Positions 22,365 to 33,489 of a DNA stretch of 64,000 nt are shown piece by piece. The notes beneath the pieces are model-generated. The model did no database searches, was not told the DNA's origin, and saw only the letters and a list, made by a program, of their open reading frames with translations. Source of the stretch: Amblyomma americanum. Its lineage: Eukaryota > Arthropoda > Arachnida > Ixodida > Ixodidae. Positions within the stretch are counted from its first letter, which is position 1, and each line of letters opens with the position of its first letter. A program made the translations under genes and the position numbers. The stretch lies in NCBI RefSeq assembly GCF_052857255.1, contig NC_135500.1:45510772-45574771 (forward strand). Reading direction: 5' to 3'.

Positions 22365-22572
22365 GAGCAGAAAGTTGGGCTAGTTGGTTGAAATGCATAC
22401 TGAAGAAGTTGGCGTGCAAAAACGAGGACAAGCGCGACAAACAAAGACGAGGGCTACTCACAACTGAAGGTTTATTCCAAACAATGCTCGAATAAATAGT
22501 GAAACCAACAAGAACAAAAACAAACAAACGTCATGAACACCACAAGTTACCCCGTGAATCCCAATGGTTTGG

Positions 22573-25137
22573 TTAGGAACAGATACTCCCGATCAGAGAA
22601 GCGGACGGAAGTCTGACTAATGCGCTTATCGCCACTGATGCGCATATGAAAGGCTTCCATGAGCTCCCGCGTGAGTTGCTCCCTGTGCCTGAATAGGATG
22701 GTCGTTTTTCAAAAAGCGGTTTACACTGGACTTTCTTTTCCTTGTCGTTTGTAATGCACGTGCGGCAATGTTTAGGGAGGTTATCAAGAGAATCTCCCCC
22801 GAGCAATCTTCGGTGTTCTCCTAATCTCTCGTTGACGCATCGTCCAGTTTGGCCGATGTATAGAGTGCCACACGACAACGGCAATCTGTACACAACCCCC
22901 CTGGCACAGGTAACGAACGCGGCTTTGTGTTTGATGCTGCATTCATTTCTTGTTTTTGTTTTTCGTACCGTTCTTTCGCCTCCTTCTTCCATCCGTTTGT
23001 GCACCTGTGAACAGATTGCTCCCAACATCCGAGGGGCGGAAAACACAATCGGAATTTGATAACGCCCGGCAACATTTTTCAGTCCATGCGCCAATCTGTG
23101 CACATGTGGTATGACTGCAAAATTTTTTTGACGCTCTTTTTCCCGGAGTTTAGGTCGCGACCCATCCTTGACCCACCTTACCAATCTTCCACAAGCTTCC
23201 ACAATTATATGCTGAGGGTACCCGCTTTCTTTCAGCCTCTTCACCTGGGACTCGACGCTTTCCTTGATAGCATGTGAGCAAGACTTGGTGATGGCCGCTT
23301 TTAGACAAGAAGTGACTATCCCGTTCTTTATGACTTTGGAATGACCGGATGAATAATCAAACAACGCTTTTTTGGCCCTAGGGTGGTATGCCCAACAAAC
23401 ATATTTGGGACGAAAATGCAGACAGATCTAGGAACTGGAGCCTTCCATCTCTTGGTACTTCTACTGTAAAATTGAGACCAGGGCCGCACTCCTTAAAATG
23501 TTTTAGCACATTGACGACGGTGCGTTGCAGGTTGGGTTCAGAAGACAACACTAAGTACACTAAGTAGTCATCAACATACCCACATGCCTTTCAAATTATC
23601 CCTCCTGATTTCTTTTCTATGGCTCTGTCCACCTTAGCCAGAAAAATGTTGCTAAGGATAAGGGCTATGCGAGACCCGATACAAACACCAGTTCGCTGTA
23701 CGAAAAATTTCCCGTTCCACCCTATGACCGTTGATTTGAGATAAAACATATCTCCGAAAAAGACCCAACAGATACACCACATCGGGACACGAATGCGGCC
23801 TCGTCGTTGTGCTCCATAATGCATTCCTGGACACTTTTTATCATCTCGTTACTTGGCATTGAATAGTACAAGTCCTCAATGTCCACGCTGAAAGCGGTAC
23901 ACTTTCCTGGGTTGCTGTTGCTGAGTAGACTCACCACTGCCTCAGAATTTGCCACCATGAAAGGGTCCTCCACGCTTAGGCTTCCCAGATGTTTCTGAAG
24001 GTACATGGCCATCAGTAATTGCCACGTGTTCCGCTCGGACACGATTGCCCGGAACGGAATTCTTTCCTTGTGGGTTTTTGCCGTAAAAAATGCGGCTAGA
24101 TGAGGGTCTTGAGCTTTCTTGTTGCCATTTGCTAGTTTCTCCAGGTTGTGGCGGAGGGCCAAAGCCAAAGCTTCTTCCTTTATCTTCTTCTCCTTGAAGT
24201 CGATCTCTCTGAAGTTCTTCGCGATAGCTGCCTCGGCTCTCTCCGCGAACATTCCTTCAGGAATCAACACGAACCCCCCTAGCTTATCCGCACATAGTAC
24301 TCGCAGCCCGGCAGATGTCAGGAAGTCGACAACCCCAGCAGTGCTCCAACGGTTTTGTTTTTCTTTCTTATTCTCATGGGTCCTTACCACCACTTCGACG
24401 CATTCCTGGGAACATCTTGCCTGAACTTCACTGCGCGATAGCCGCGAAATTGTCCGGGCAACTGCATACTTTTCAACAGGTTTTAGCACCAAAGGCAAGC
24501 CGAACTTCGGACCAAGCTTGAGGACTTCCATTTGCTGGGCAGGAACTTCGGCGTTTCCCAGTGTCACAACGTCCTGAATCGGTCTTCGAGTCTTTTGCGG
24601 TCTTGGCAATGTTGGGAGAATACAATCCCAAAGCAGCTCAGTCAGGTACGACGAAGTGGCACTCCAGTGACGAAATGTCGAGTCATTTGTCGTTCTGCCA
24701 CTGACGTTACGCAGCTGGTCCTTACAAAATCTAGCTTGCCTGCACCACTCCGACCTCAACATTCGGCACAGTCGATTTCGGTGTCCCGCCGAGGGTTCCA
24801 AGAGCCCTGTGAACACAAGCACATCCGTAGGGCACAGACCATAACGAAGATGCAAGGAAAAGACCCTCGCCTTGCACGCGCACACAAAAACGGCTGCAAC
24901 AATCACTGCAGGGTCATTGAAGTTAAACAAGTTACAGAAAAAAGAACCTGATGTACTAGAAATAACACTTAGGAGAGCAGAAAGTTGGGCTAGTTGGTTG
25001 AAATGCATACTGAAGAAGTTGGCGCGGAAAAACGAGGACAAGCGAGACAAACAAATACGAGCGCTACTCACAACTGAAGGTTTATTCCAGACAATGCTCG
25101 AATAAATAGTGAAACCAACAAGAACAAAAACAAACAA
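22573..25137 (-). pseudogene. Penelope-like RT with GIY-YIG endonuclease, copy 1
   Basis: Minus-strand frames encode the Penelope order. A long N-terminal/fingers region (25137-23722, about 470 aa open, with AAFFTAKTHK and FSVDIEDLYYSM) is followed by GVCIGSRIA, a YVDDYLVYLV palm box near 23540-23575, and LQFLDLS. A C-terminal open frame (23364-22573) carries a GIY-YIG nuclease (VVYRLPLSCGTLYIGQTGR, then NERLGEHRR). GIY-YIG nicks target DNA for reverse transcription. Frameshifts near 23740, a stop just before the YVDD box and a shift near 23400 break it. The nuclease part is the better preserved of the two copies. Confidence 0.85.
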
Positions 25138-25409
25138 ACGTCATGAACACCACAAGTTAACCCGTGAATCCCAATGATTTGGTTAGGAACAGATATTCCC
25201 TATCAGAGAAGCGGACGGAAGTCTGACTAATGCACTTATCGCCACTGATGCGCATATGAAAGGCTTCCATGAGCTCCCGCGTGAGTTGCTCCCTGTGCCT
25301 GAATAGGATACTTTTTTTCAAAAAGCGGTTTACACTGGATTTTCTTTTCCTTGTCGTTTGTTCCTAACCAAATCATTGGGATTCATGGGGTAACTTGTGT
25401 TCATGACGT

Positions 25410-28000
25410 TTGTTTGTTTTTGTTCTTTTTGGATCCACTATTTATTCGAGCATCGTCTGCAATAAACCTTCAGTTGTGAGTAGCGCTCGTCTTTGTTTGT
25501 CTCGCTTGTCCTCGTTTTTCCGCGCCAACTTCTTCAGTATGCATTTCAACCAAGTAGCCCAACTTTCTGCTCTCCCAAGTGTTATTTCTAGTACATCAGG
25601 CTCTTTTTTCTGTAACTTGTTTAACTTCAATAACCCTGCAGTGATTGTTGCAGCCGTTTCTGTGTGCGCGTGCAAGGCGAAGGTCTTTTCCTGGCATCTT
25701 CGTTATGGTCTGTGCCCTACGGATGTGCTTGTGTTCACAGGGTTCTTGAAACCCTCGGCGGGACACCGAAAACGACTGTGCCGAATGTTGAGGTCGGAGT
25801 GGTGCAGGCAAGCTAGATTTTTTAAGGACCAGCTGCGTAACGTCAGTGGCAGAACGACAAATGACTCGATATTTCGTCACTGGTGTGCCACTTCGTCGTA
25901 CCTGACTGAGCTGCTTTGGAATTGTATTCTCCCAACATTGCCAAGACCGCAAAAGACTCGAAGACCGATTCAGGACGTTGTGACACTGGTAAACGCTGAA
26001 GTTCCTGCCCAGCACATGGAAGTCCTCAGGCTTGGTCCAAAGTTCGGCTTGCCTTTGGGGCTAAAACCTGTTGAAAAGATAGCAGTTGCCCGGACAATTT
26101 CGCGGCTATCGCGCAGTGAAGTTCAGGCAAGATGTTCCGAGGAATGCGTCGACGGGGTGGCAAGGACCCATGAGAATAAGAAAGAAAAAGAAAACCGTTG
26201 GAGCACTGCTGGGGTTGTCGACTTCTTGACATCTGCCGGGCTGCGAGTACTATGTGCGGATAAGCTAGGTGGGTTCGTGTTGATTCCTGAAGGAATGTTC
26301 GCGGAGAAAGCCGAGGCAGCCATCGCGAAGAACTTCAGAGAGATCGACTTCAAGGAGAAGAAGATAAAGGAAGAAGCTTTGGCTTTGGCGCTCCGCCACA
26401 ACCTGGACAAACTAGCAAATGGCATCAAGAAAGCTCAAGACCCTCATCTAGCCGCATTTTTTACGGCAAAAACCCACAAGGAAGCAATTCCGTTCCAGGC
26501 AATCGTGTCCGAGCGGAACACGTGGAAATTACTTATGGCCATGTACCTTCAGAAACATCTGGGAAGCCTAAGCGTGGAGGACCCTTTCATGGTGGCAAAT
26601 TCTGAGGCAGTGGTGAGTCTACTCAGCAACAGCAACCCAGGAAAGTGTACTGCTTTCAGCGTGGACATTGAGGACTTGTACTATTCAATCAATTTCAAGT
26701 AACGAGATGATAAAAAGTGTCCAGGAATGCATTACGGAGCACAACGACGAGGCCGCATTCGTGTCCCGATGTGGTGTATCTGTTGGGTCTTTTTTGGAGA
26801 TACTCACGTTTTATCTCAAATCAACGGTCATAGGGTGGAACGGGAAATTTTTCGTACAGCGAACTGGTGTTTGTATCGGGTCTCGCATAGCCCCCATCCT
26901 TAGCAACATTTTTCTGGCTAAGGTGGACAGAACCATAGAAAAGAAATCAGGAGGGATAATTTGAAGGCATGTAGGTATGTTGATGACTACTTAGTGTACT
27001 TAGTGTTGTCTTCTGAACCCAACCTGCAACGCACCGTCGTCAATGTGCTAAACCTTTTTAAGGAGTGCGGCCCTGGTCTCAATTTCACAGTAGAAGTACC
27101 AAGCGATGGAAGGCTCCAGTTCCTAGATCTGTCTTTGCATTTTCGCCCCAAACATGTTTGTTGGGCATACCACCCTAGGGCCAAAAAAGCGTTGCTTGAT
27201 TATTCATCCGGTCACTCCAAAGTCATAAAGAACGGGATAGTCACTTCCTGTCTAAAAGCGGCCATCACCAAGTCTTGCTCACATGCTATCAAGGAAAGCG
27301 TCGAGTCCCAGCTGAAGGGGCTGAAAGAAAGCGGGTACCCTCAGCATATAATTGTGGAAGCTTGTGGAAGATTGGTAAGGTGGGTCAAGGATGGGTCGCG
27401 ACCTAAACTCCGGGAAAAAGGGCGTCAAAAAAATATTGCAGTCATACCATATGTGCACAGATTGGCGCATGGACTGAAAAATGTTGCCGGGCGTTATCAA
27501 ATTCCGATTGTGTTTTCCGCCCCTCGGAAGTTGGGAGCAATCTGTTCACAGGTGCACAAACGGATGGAAGAAGGAGGCGAAAGAACTGTACGAAAAACAA
27601 GAAACAAGAAATGAATGCAGCATCAAACACAAAGTCCCGTTCGTTACCTGTGCCAGGGGCGTTGTGTACAGATTGCCGTTGTCGTGTGGCGCTCTAGTTT
27701 GGCCGATGCGTCAACGAGAGATTAGGAGAACACCGAAGATTGCTCGGGAGAGATTCTCTTGATAACCTCCCTAAACATTGCAGCACGTGCATTACAAACG
27801 ACAAGGAAAAGAAAATCCAGTGTAAACCGCTTTTTGAAAAAACGACCATCTTATTCAGGCACAGGGAGCAACTCACGCGGGAGCTCATGGAAGCATTTCA
27901 TATGCGCCTCAGTGGCGATAAGTGCATTAGTCAGACTTCCGTCCGCTTCTCTGATAGGGAGTATCTGTTCCTAACCAAATCATTCGGATTCACGGGGTAA
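25410..28000 (+). pseudogene. Penelope-like RT with GIY-YIG endonuclease, copy 2
   Basis: The plus-strand twin of copy 1. The N-terminal frame 25410-26702 ends at a 1-bp shift after EDLYYSI. 26668-26964 carries GVCIGSRIAPIL, and 26961-27614 carries RYVDDYLVYLV and the thumb. The GIY-YIG region (27614-28000) is disrupted: the stretch CGALVWPM replaces the YIG half, and the frame changes near 27700. As in copy 1, a TGA lies directly upstream of the YVDD segment, so the two copies probably share a recent parent already carrying that change. Confidence 0.85.
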
Positions 28001-28147
28001 CTTGTGGTGTTCATGACGTTTGTTTGTTTTTGTTCTTGTTGGTTTCACTATTTATTCGAGCATTGTCTGGAATATACCTTCAGTTGTGAGTAGCGCTCGT
28101 CTTTGTTTGTCTCGCTTGTCCTCGTTTTTCCGCGCCAACTTCTTCAG

Positions 28148-29147
28148 TATCAATTGGTAAATGGTCTTCTGCACAGGGAATGCCTATTTAGTTCAGGAAG
28201 GTGGTTCCAACAGCTCGTGTTACCGAGAGATATGCGAGAGACCGTGTTGCGCTTAGGTCATGACGCCATTATGGCCGGACACCAGGGTGTTCTAAAAACG
28301 GTGTCTAGGATCACCGAGGAGTTTTTTTGGCCGGGTGTTCAGAGTGATGTCAAGTGCTTTGTTCGCTCATGTGACGTGTGCCAGCGCACAGTTACGAAGG
28401 GAAGAGTTGGTCTCGTACCTCTGGGAAAGATGCTAGCCATCGACCTACCCTTTCAGCGAGTGGCTGTTGACATTGTGGGGCCAATCTCTCCAGTATCCGC
28501 CAAAGGCAATAGATATGTGCTTACTCTGGTTGACATGGCCACTCGTTATCCTGACGCTATTACACTGAGAACTGTTGACAGTATCCAAGTGGCGGAGGGT
28601 CTTGTGGAAATGTTTTCACGTTATGGGTTGCCGAGGGAAATTTTGAGTGACCGGGGCTCGAACTTCACATCGGAGCTAATGAAGGAGGTTAACCGCCTTT
28701 TGTCAGTAAGACAGTTACTGACGACGCCTTACGATCCCATGTGTAATGGGCTTGTAGAGAGGTTCAACAGCACTCTCCAAAATATTATCAAGAAATTGTG
28801 CCTGGAGAGACCTACTGATTTGGATGGATATCTCCCAGCTCTTTTGTTCGCTTACCGCGAAGTACCACAAACGAGTCTTGGTTTCTCGCCCTTTGAGATG
28901 TTGTATGGGAGAACCGTTAGAAGTCCAATTGCAATTCTCAAGGAGCTTTGAGCTATTAAAGACATTGCGTCAGATCTCAAGACAACTTACACATACATGT
29001 TTGAGTTGCGGGATAGATTGAAGGAAACATGCAGGATTGCACATCAAAGCCTGGAAAAGGCGCGTGAACGCCACAAGAGATGTTATGAAAAGAAAGCCAT
29101 TCACAGAAATCTGAATCCGGGCGACAGGGTTCTTGTGTTTTCACTTC
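28148..29147 (+). CDS. Integrase of the Gmr1-like element (main part)
   Basis: The frame resumes after the Penelope pair and is open to 28951, with one TGA there; homologous reading continues to 29147. The zinc-binding N-terminus is H-x4-H (LGHDAIMAGHQG) followed by C-x2-C (SCDVCQRT). The catalytic core has its three acidic residues: VDIVGPIS, SDRGSNFTSE and NGLVERFNS. The C-terminal part continues through RDRLKETCRIA to NPGDRVLVF, where a CR1-like LINE interrupts at about 29147. The core runs without a stop for roughly 265 codons, so this is the best-preserved domain of the element. It inserts element cDNA into the genome. Confidence 0.85.
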
Positions 29148-29252
29148 CCTTCACTTCACTTTAATACCTTAAAGACTCTCGTTAGAGGGTATTACATAAG
29201 GGGTGGGGCACACAGAAATGAAAAACAGAAAGACCAACAGATAAGTTGAAAG

Positions 29253-32085
29253 TTATACAAATATAAGATTATCACTAAGCAAGTACACGCGTGGTTTCTT
29301 CGATGAACAATGATTGGCATGTGATAGCAGCAAGTTCACGGGGAAGGCCGTTCCAGTCGTTCGCGGTCCGGGGGAATAATGATGAAGAATATGTAGTGGT
29401 GCGGGCGCGAGGTCGTGACACTTGCTGCTGATGGCCGGTGCGGAGGGAGATGCGTGGTGGTGGTGCGCAGATGTAGGGTTCCTGTCGTAGCTCAGAGTAA
29501 AAAACTTGTGAAACAAACATAAACTAGCAATGTAGCGCTGATGAGCAAGGGTAGGTAGGCTGGACTGTGATTTGAGGGATGATATGCTGATATCAAAAGA
29601 ATACGATGAATGAATGAATCTAGTTGCTCGGTTTTGAACTGCTTCAATTGAATTACAGAGATATGCTTGCTTTGGAGACCAGATGGGAGATGCGTATTCT
29701 AATTTTGATCGGACTAATGATTTGTATGCGAGGAGCTTGACATGCTGAGGTGCAGAGCGTAGGTGACGCTTTAAGAATCCTAGTGTTCTGTTGGCGGATG
29801 ATATGATGTTTGAAATATGCGTATTCCATGTAAGATCATGACAAATATGAACACCAAGGTATTTGTATGATTGGACAAGATCGAGAGGAACGTTAGATAT
29901 GCTGTATTGGAACAGAAGAGGGTAATGGCGACGATGGAACGACATATATTTGCATTTACTTGTGTTAAGTGTCATTAGCCATTCACTGCACCAGTCTTGT
30001 ACATGAGTTAAATTATTTTGAAGGGATTGTTGGTCAAAGGTGTTAGTGACTGTTCTGTAAATAACACAATCAACAGCAAACATCCGAATATGGCAATCTA
30101 ATTTCTCAGGTAGAAATTAGAAACAAGAAATTAGAAACAAGAGTGGCCCAAGGACGGATCCTTGGGGCACGCCTGAGGAGACTGGTAGGAGGTCAGACAT
30201 TTGGTTTTTGACTACGACTGATTGGAAGCGGTGAGTTAAGAATTCTTTTATCCAGGCTAGTATGTCGGGATGCAAGTTTAGGCGAGAGAGTTTCAGAAAT
30301 AAGTGGTTATGAGGTACCTTGTCAAATGCTTTAGCAAAGTCGAGAAAAATAGCGTCAGTTTGGAGGTTAGCATCAAGATTGGCATGCAAGTCATGAACGT
30401 AAAGTGCTAGTTGACTTTCACATGAGTATCCTTTGCGAAATCCGTGCTGCGATGAGTGAAAAAAGTTATTTAAATCCAGAAAATGCATTGTTAAAAATAA
30501 ATGACGTGTTCCATGAGTTTACATGGTAAGCTGGTGAGTGATATGGGTCGGTAATTAAGTGGTGAATATTTGTTACCCGACTTGTGGGCCGGAACGACCT
30601 TCCCCACTTTCCCGTCATGGGGTATGACACCTGTAGAAAGAGACTGTGAGAACAGCAGGCATAAAAATTTGGCAGAAGTATGGTTACCGTTTTTTAGTAC
30701 CTTGGTGTTGATTTCTTCAAAGCCGGCAGATGATGACAGTTTTAGTTTATCTATGAGACATGATATGCCGGCCTCAGAGAAAGTAACGGCTGGCATTAAA
30801 CTTCTTTGGTCATTTGCTGTCATGAGGGGGGCGGTTCCTGTTCATGAGTGAATACAGATGCGAAAGCAGAATTAATAATGTTAGCACACTCGACATCAGA
30901 AACAGCACCCCCGGAATCATCAGTTAAGGTAATAGTGCGTATAGATTGCGGATTTAAAAGCTGCCAGAATTTAGTCGGGTTATCTTTAAGTATGTTGGGA
31001 AGGTCAGTATGATAAAATGAGCGTTTAGCGTTTTTTACTGCGACCAGGTATGTCTTTTCGGCAGCGTAATATTTTTCCCATGCGTAGTCATTTCCAGTCT
31101 GTTTAGCACTGCGGAACAAGCGTTTCTTTTTGTTTTCTAGTCTTCCTAGAGCCTTGGTAAACCATGGTTTCTGGTTGGTTGCGCAGAAGCTGCATTTGGG
31201 AACATATTATTTGTTATTAAGTTCGTTGATTTTATGAATAAACATCGACCAATTTTCGTGGATGGTTTGTTCCGGGAAAGAGTGCTGAAAAGATGGGAAA
31301 TAAGCTTCCAACGCCCTGTTTATAGCCTCATAGTTACCTTTGTTATAAAGGGTGATTGTTTTTTTGGAAGTTTCTTTTATTGTTGGAGTGAAGGTAAAAG
31401 ACGCATGGATGACTTTGTGATCACTAATTTCCCGGAGATAAGTAATGGAGTTGAGGCATTCGGGGTGGCTAGATAGTATAAGGTCAAGAATGTTTGCGGT
31501 GTCTCCGGCGATGCGTGTAGGCTGGGTTACTAATTGAGTAAGATTAAAACTTAGGCACACATCCACAAACTCCTGTGATTCATGCTGTCTAAAAATAGGC
31601 TGATGAGGGTTATTCCAATCTATGTCAGGATAGTTAAAATCTCCAAAAAGGACCACGTGTGCATTAGGGTGTTTTGTTGTAAGTTGGTTCAGAATGTTGT
31701 GCAGCTTTCGAGGGAATTCGGGGTTATTGTGGGGGGGGGCCTATAGCAAACACCAATTAATATAGATACCGGCGTGGCGCGACAAAGCAGCCATAATATT
31801 TCGAGGTCAGATTGGATGTTAATGTGGGAACACTGTAGTTGATTGCTGGTAGCGATAAGGACGCCTCCTCCTCGGGGGACTTTGCGATCGGCACAGAAAA
31901 GGTTAAAATTAGGTAAGTTGCACAGAACTTCAGTGTCGCCCACATTATCGGTCAGCCAAGTCTCTGTCAGCACAAGCAGGTTAGAGCCTGTTGAAGATAC
32001 AAGGCTGGATACACTATCGCACTTTGAAAGCAGACTGCGTATATTAGTATAGATAACCGAAAAATAAATATTCTGTCGAGGGGAG
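29253..32085 (-). pseudogene. CR1-like LINE ORF2 (endonuclease and reverse transcriptase)
   Basis: Domains in order on the minus strand are the AP-endonuclease (LTETWL near 31955-31973, FGDFNYPDIDW near 31615-31650, ISDHKVI near 31405) and the reverse transcriptase. The latter has NYRPISLTS (about 30540), QHGFRKGYS (about 30435), FLDFAKAFDKVPH (about 30320-30350), SGVPQGSVLGPLLF (about 30140-30180), and FAVDCVIY at 30055-30080 where FADD is expected. A C-terminal part follows with YKYLGVHICHDLTWN. The valine in FAVD removes one of the two catalytic aspartates. Frameshifts occur near 31735 (at a G run), 31200, 30490 and 30110. It is inactive and fairly old. Confidence 0.85.
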
Positions 32086-32126
32086 GTATGGCGTGGATTA
32101 GATAAGTGACGATTGTGCGGTGAGCG

Positions 32127-32921
32127 CTATGCTATTTCTTTCACCATTTCGGTGGCAGCATCAAAAGTGTAGCGTTTTTTGCCGAGAAATAGGGTCTTGT
32201 ACCGCAAAGAAAACGGTCCGGTTTCTGCTCTTGCAAATGCGACAAGATGTTTGCTGGCTTTTTGAACAGAGCGGGTAAAATCTTCTCCAATGCTATAGTT
32301 TGTGTCCTTCAGCATAGGACCTTTGGAAAGGATAGTTTCTTTGGTTTTGAAGGAGACGAATTTTGCTATAATTGGCCGTTGGCGGTCCTCTTTATGGCGT
32401 CCCAAGCGATGGGCACGCTCTATCTGACTGGGCTCTAAGGTTAACTTTAACTTATTCTGACAGTGCTTAATTATTATTTCTTCAGATTCGATGAATGATT
32501 CGCGGGGATTGGAGTCTGGAAGGCCATAGAATATCAGGTTGTTGTGGCGTGATCTGTTTTCTGTGTCGTCTATTCGGGCCTCAAGGTTAGTAACAAGAGC
32601 TGCCGTCCCGGCGGCAATGGAATTGACGGATTCTAGATCAGATTTTAGGGTAGCAATGTCCTGAAAGAGGCTTTCCAGGTCTGCTAGGCGTTTGCTCAGG
32701 TCGGAAATGGTTTGGTCGACAGAACGCATCTGACCTTTAAGGTCCTGTACATCCGCGATTATTTGGCCTTGACCGGCTGACAACTTCTTGAGTTCAGCAA
32801 GAACACTATCAAGTTTGTCCGGACCAGGGTTCATCTCAACATCTCCGGACAAAAGAGGAAGATATTTTACAACAGAAAAGCATTCACCAGCAATAGAAAT
32901 GCAACACTGCAGGCTACCCAT
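32127..32921 (-). CDS. CR1-like LINE ORF1 protein (264 aa) with 2A-like motif
   Basis: An unbroken 264-codon frame. Residues 1-26 are a hydrophobic leader ending KYLPLLSG, and residues 27-34 are DVEMNPGP, the 2A consensus D-(V/I)-E-x-N-P-G-P. Residues about 36-110 form a heptad-rich coiled coil (LKKLSAG, ISDLSKRLADLESL, LKSDLESV). About 118-264 resemble the RNA-binding and C-terminal domains of L1-type ORF1 proteins (NRSRHNNLIFYGL, IERAHRLGRHK, RPIIAKF). ORF1 proteins coat LINE RNA. A 2A motif makes the ribosome skip one peptide bond, releasing the leader. The ATG sits at the truncation edge of the element, so the natural start may have been further upstream. Confidence 0.85.
   Translation of the reverse strand: MGSLQCCISIAGECFSVVKYLPLLSGDVEMNPGPDKLDSVLAELKKLSAGQGQIIADVQDLKGQMRSVDQTISDLSKRLADLESLFQDIATLKSDLESVNSIAAGTAALVTNLEARIDDTENRSRHNNLIFYGLPDSNPRESFIESEEIIIKHCQNKLKLTLEPSQIERAHRLGRHKEDRQRPIIAKFVSFKTKETILSKGPMLKDTNYSIGEDFTRSVQKASKHLVAFARAETGPFSLRYKTLFLGKKRYTFDAATEMVKEIA
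32820..32843 (-). other. 2A-like ribosome-skipping motif
   Basis: Codons 27-34 of the ORF1 above read DVEMNPGP, preceded by LLSG. All consensus positions of the 2A core are kept. Cleavage would fall between the Gly and the last Pro. Such motifs at the N-terminus of ORF1 have been reported for CR1/L2-type LINEs of several animals. Confidence 0.85.
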
Positions 32922-33085
32922 GGATCATAATAAGTTACTGATGCAGTGGAAGGGCCCGTACCTTGTGACGAGGTAGAAAAAGGCTATCGATTATGAGGTA
33001 TTGATAGATGGCATTAAGAGGGTTTTCCACGTAAATATGATGAAGGAATATGAAGAGGTCCCGTACTGTGGTACGCACCCAGGGC
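32922..33085 (+). pseudogene. Integrase C-terminus of the Gmr1-like element, after the LINE
   Basis: The segment reads DHNKLLMQWKGPYLVTR, then DYEVLIDGIKRVFHVNMMKEY: the GPY/F module and the following beta-strand region of a chromovirus/Gypsy integrase. The frame shifts near 32980. It ends near 33085. No reverse transcriptase follows. Confidence 0.8.
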
Positions 33086-33489
33086 AACTTGTTCGGTAGT
33101 GGCCGAGCAGACAGGCGATGTTGCCTAGGTGCCCACGTGCAGTGGGAAGGAAAATGCAGGAGGGGATGAACTACTGAAGGAGCCCAATTTGAATGCAAAC
33201 AGAGGATTACAGCTCTACTCCAAATCAAGCGGAAGACGTTTTGGGATGGGCCAAGCAAAACTGAGGTCATATGTTACAAATTAGACTTGTATAGAGATAG
33301 AGCTAACTGGCCAGCTGTGGGTGTGTCTGGGATATATCTTGTTGTTGCTGTGTTAATGTATCTCTGGGATTTACCTTGTTGTTGTTGTTGCTATTGTTGG
33401 TGTTATGTGATTATACAAGAGTGTGTGTTATGGACACGAACATGTTTATTAAGGACACTGCACGGAAAGCGGCAGTGGTGTGTTAGTGT
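33086..33489. other. Gypsy 3' region without recognisable coding
   Basis: No domain is readable. A (GTT)n-like stretch lies at about 33375-33400. In a Gmr1-like element the reverse transcriptase and RNase H would be expected here. Confidence 0.45.

Larger units (their letters stand above)
22365..28145. mobile_element. Head-to-head pair of Penelope-like elements
   Basis: Two elements in opposite orientation: copy 1 on the minus strand (ORF from 25137 down to 22573) and copy 2 on the plus strand (25410 to about 28000). Between them, 25140-25365 is a further minus-strand 3' end, so copy 1 is preceded by a partial tandem copy, as in the pseudo-LTR arrangement known for Penelope. The composite is flanked by agtatcaattggta (22351-22364 and 28146-28159). 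Its own end also reads agtat, so part of that duplication may be microhomology. The integrase frame of the Gypsy closes exactly if the composite is ignored. Confidence 0.85.
29148..32921 (-). mobile_element. CR1-like LINE carrying a 2A-like motif
   Basis: A minus-strand non-LTR retrotransposon inserted in the integrase C-terminus. The Gypsy sequence LVFSLP before it and DHNKLLMQ after it join cleanly. Its 3' end is a short GAAGTG-type tandem repeat (read near 29148-29160) rather than poly(A), as is usual in CR1. No target duplication is evident. ORF1 (32127-32921) and ORF2 (about 29253-32085) are both present. Its right edge coincides with the ORF1 start codon, so any 5' untranslated region or upstream coding is missing. 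Confidence 0.85.

Noticed and set aside
24119..24424. Plus-strand frames of about 100-140 aa across the minus-strand Penelope (also 24532-24951)
   Set aside because: Antisense shadows of the conserved reverse transcriptase frame. The same shadows appear on the opposite strand of copy 2.
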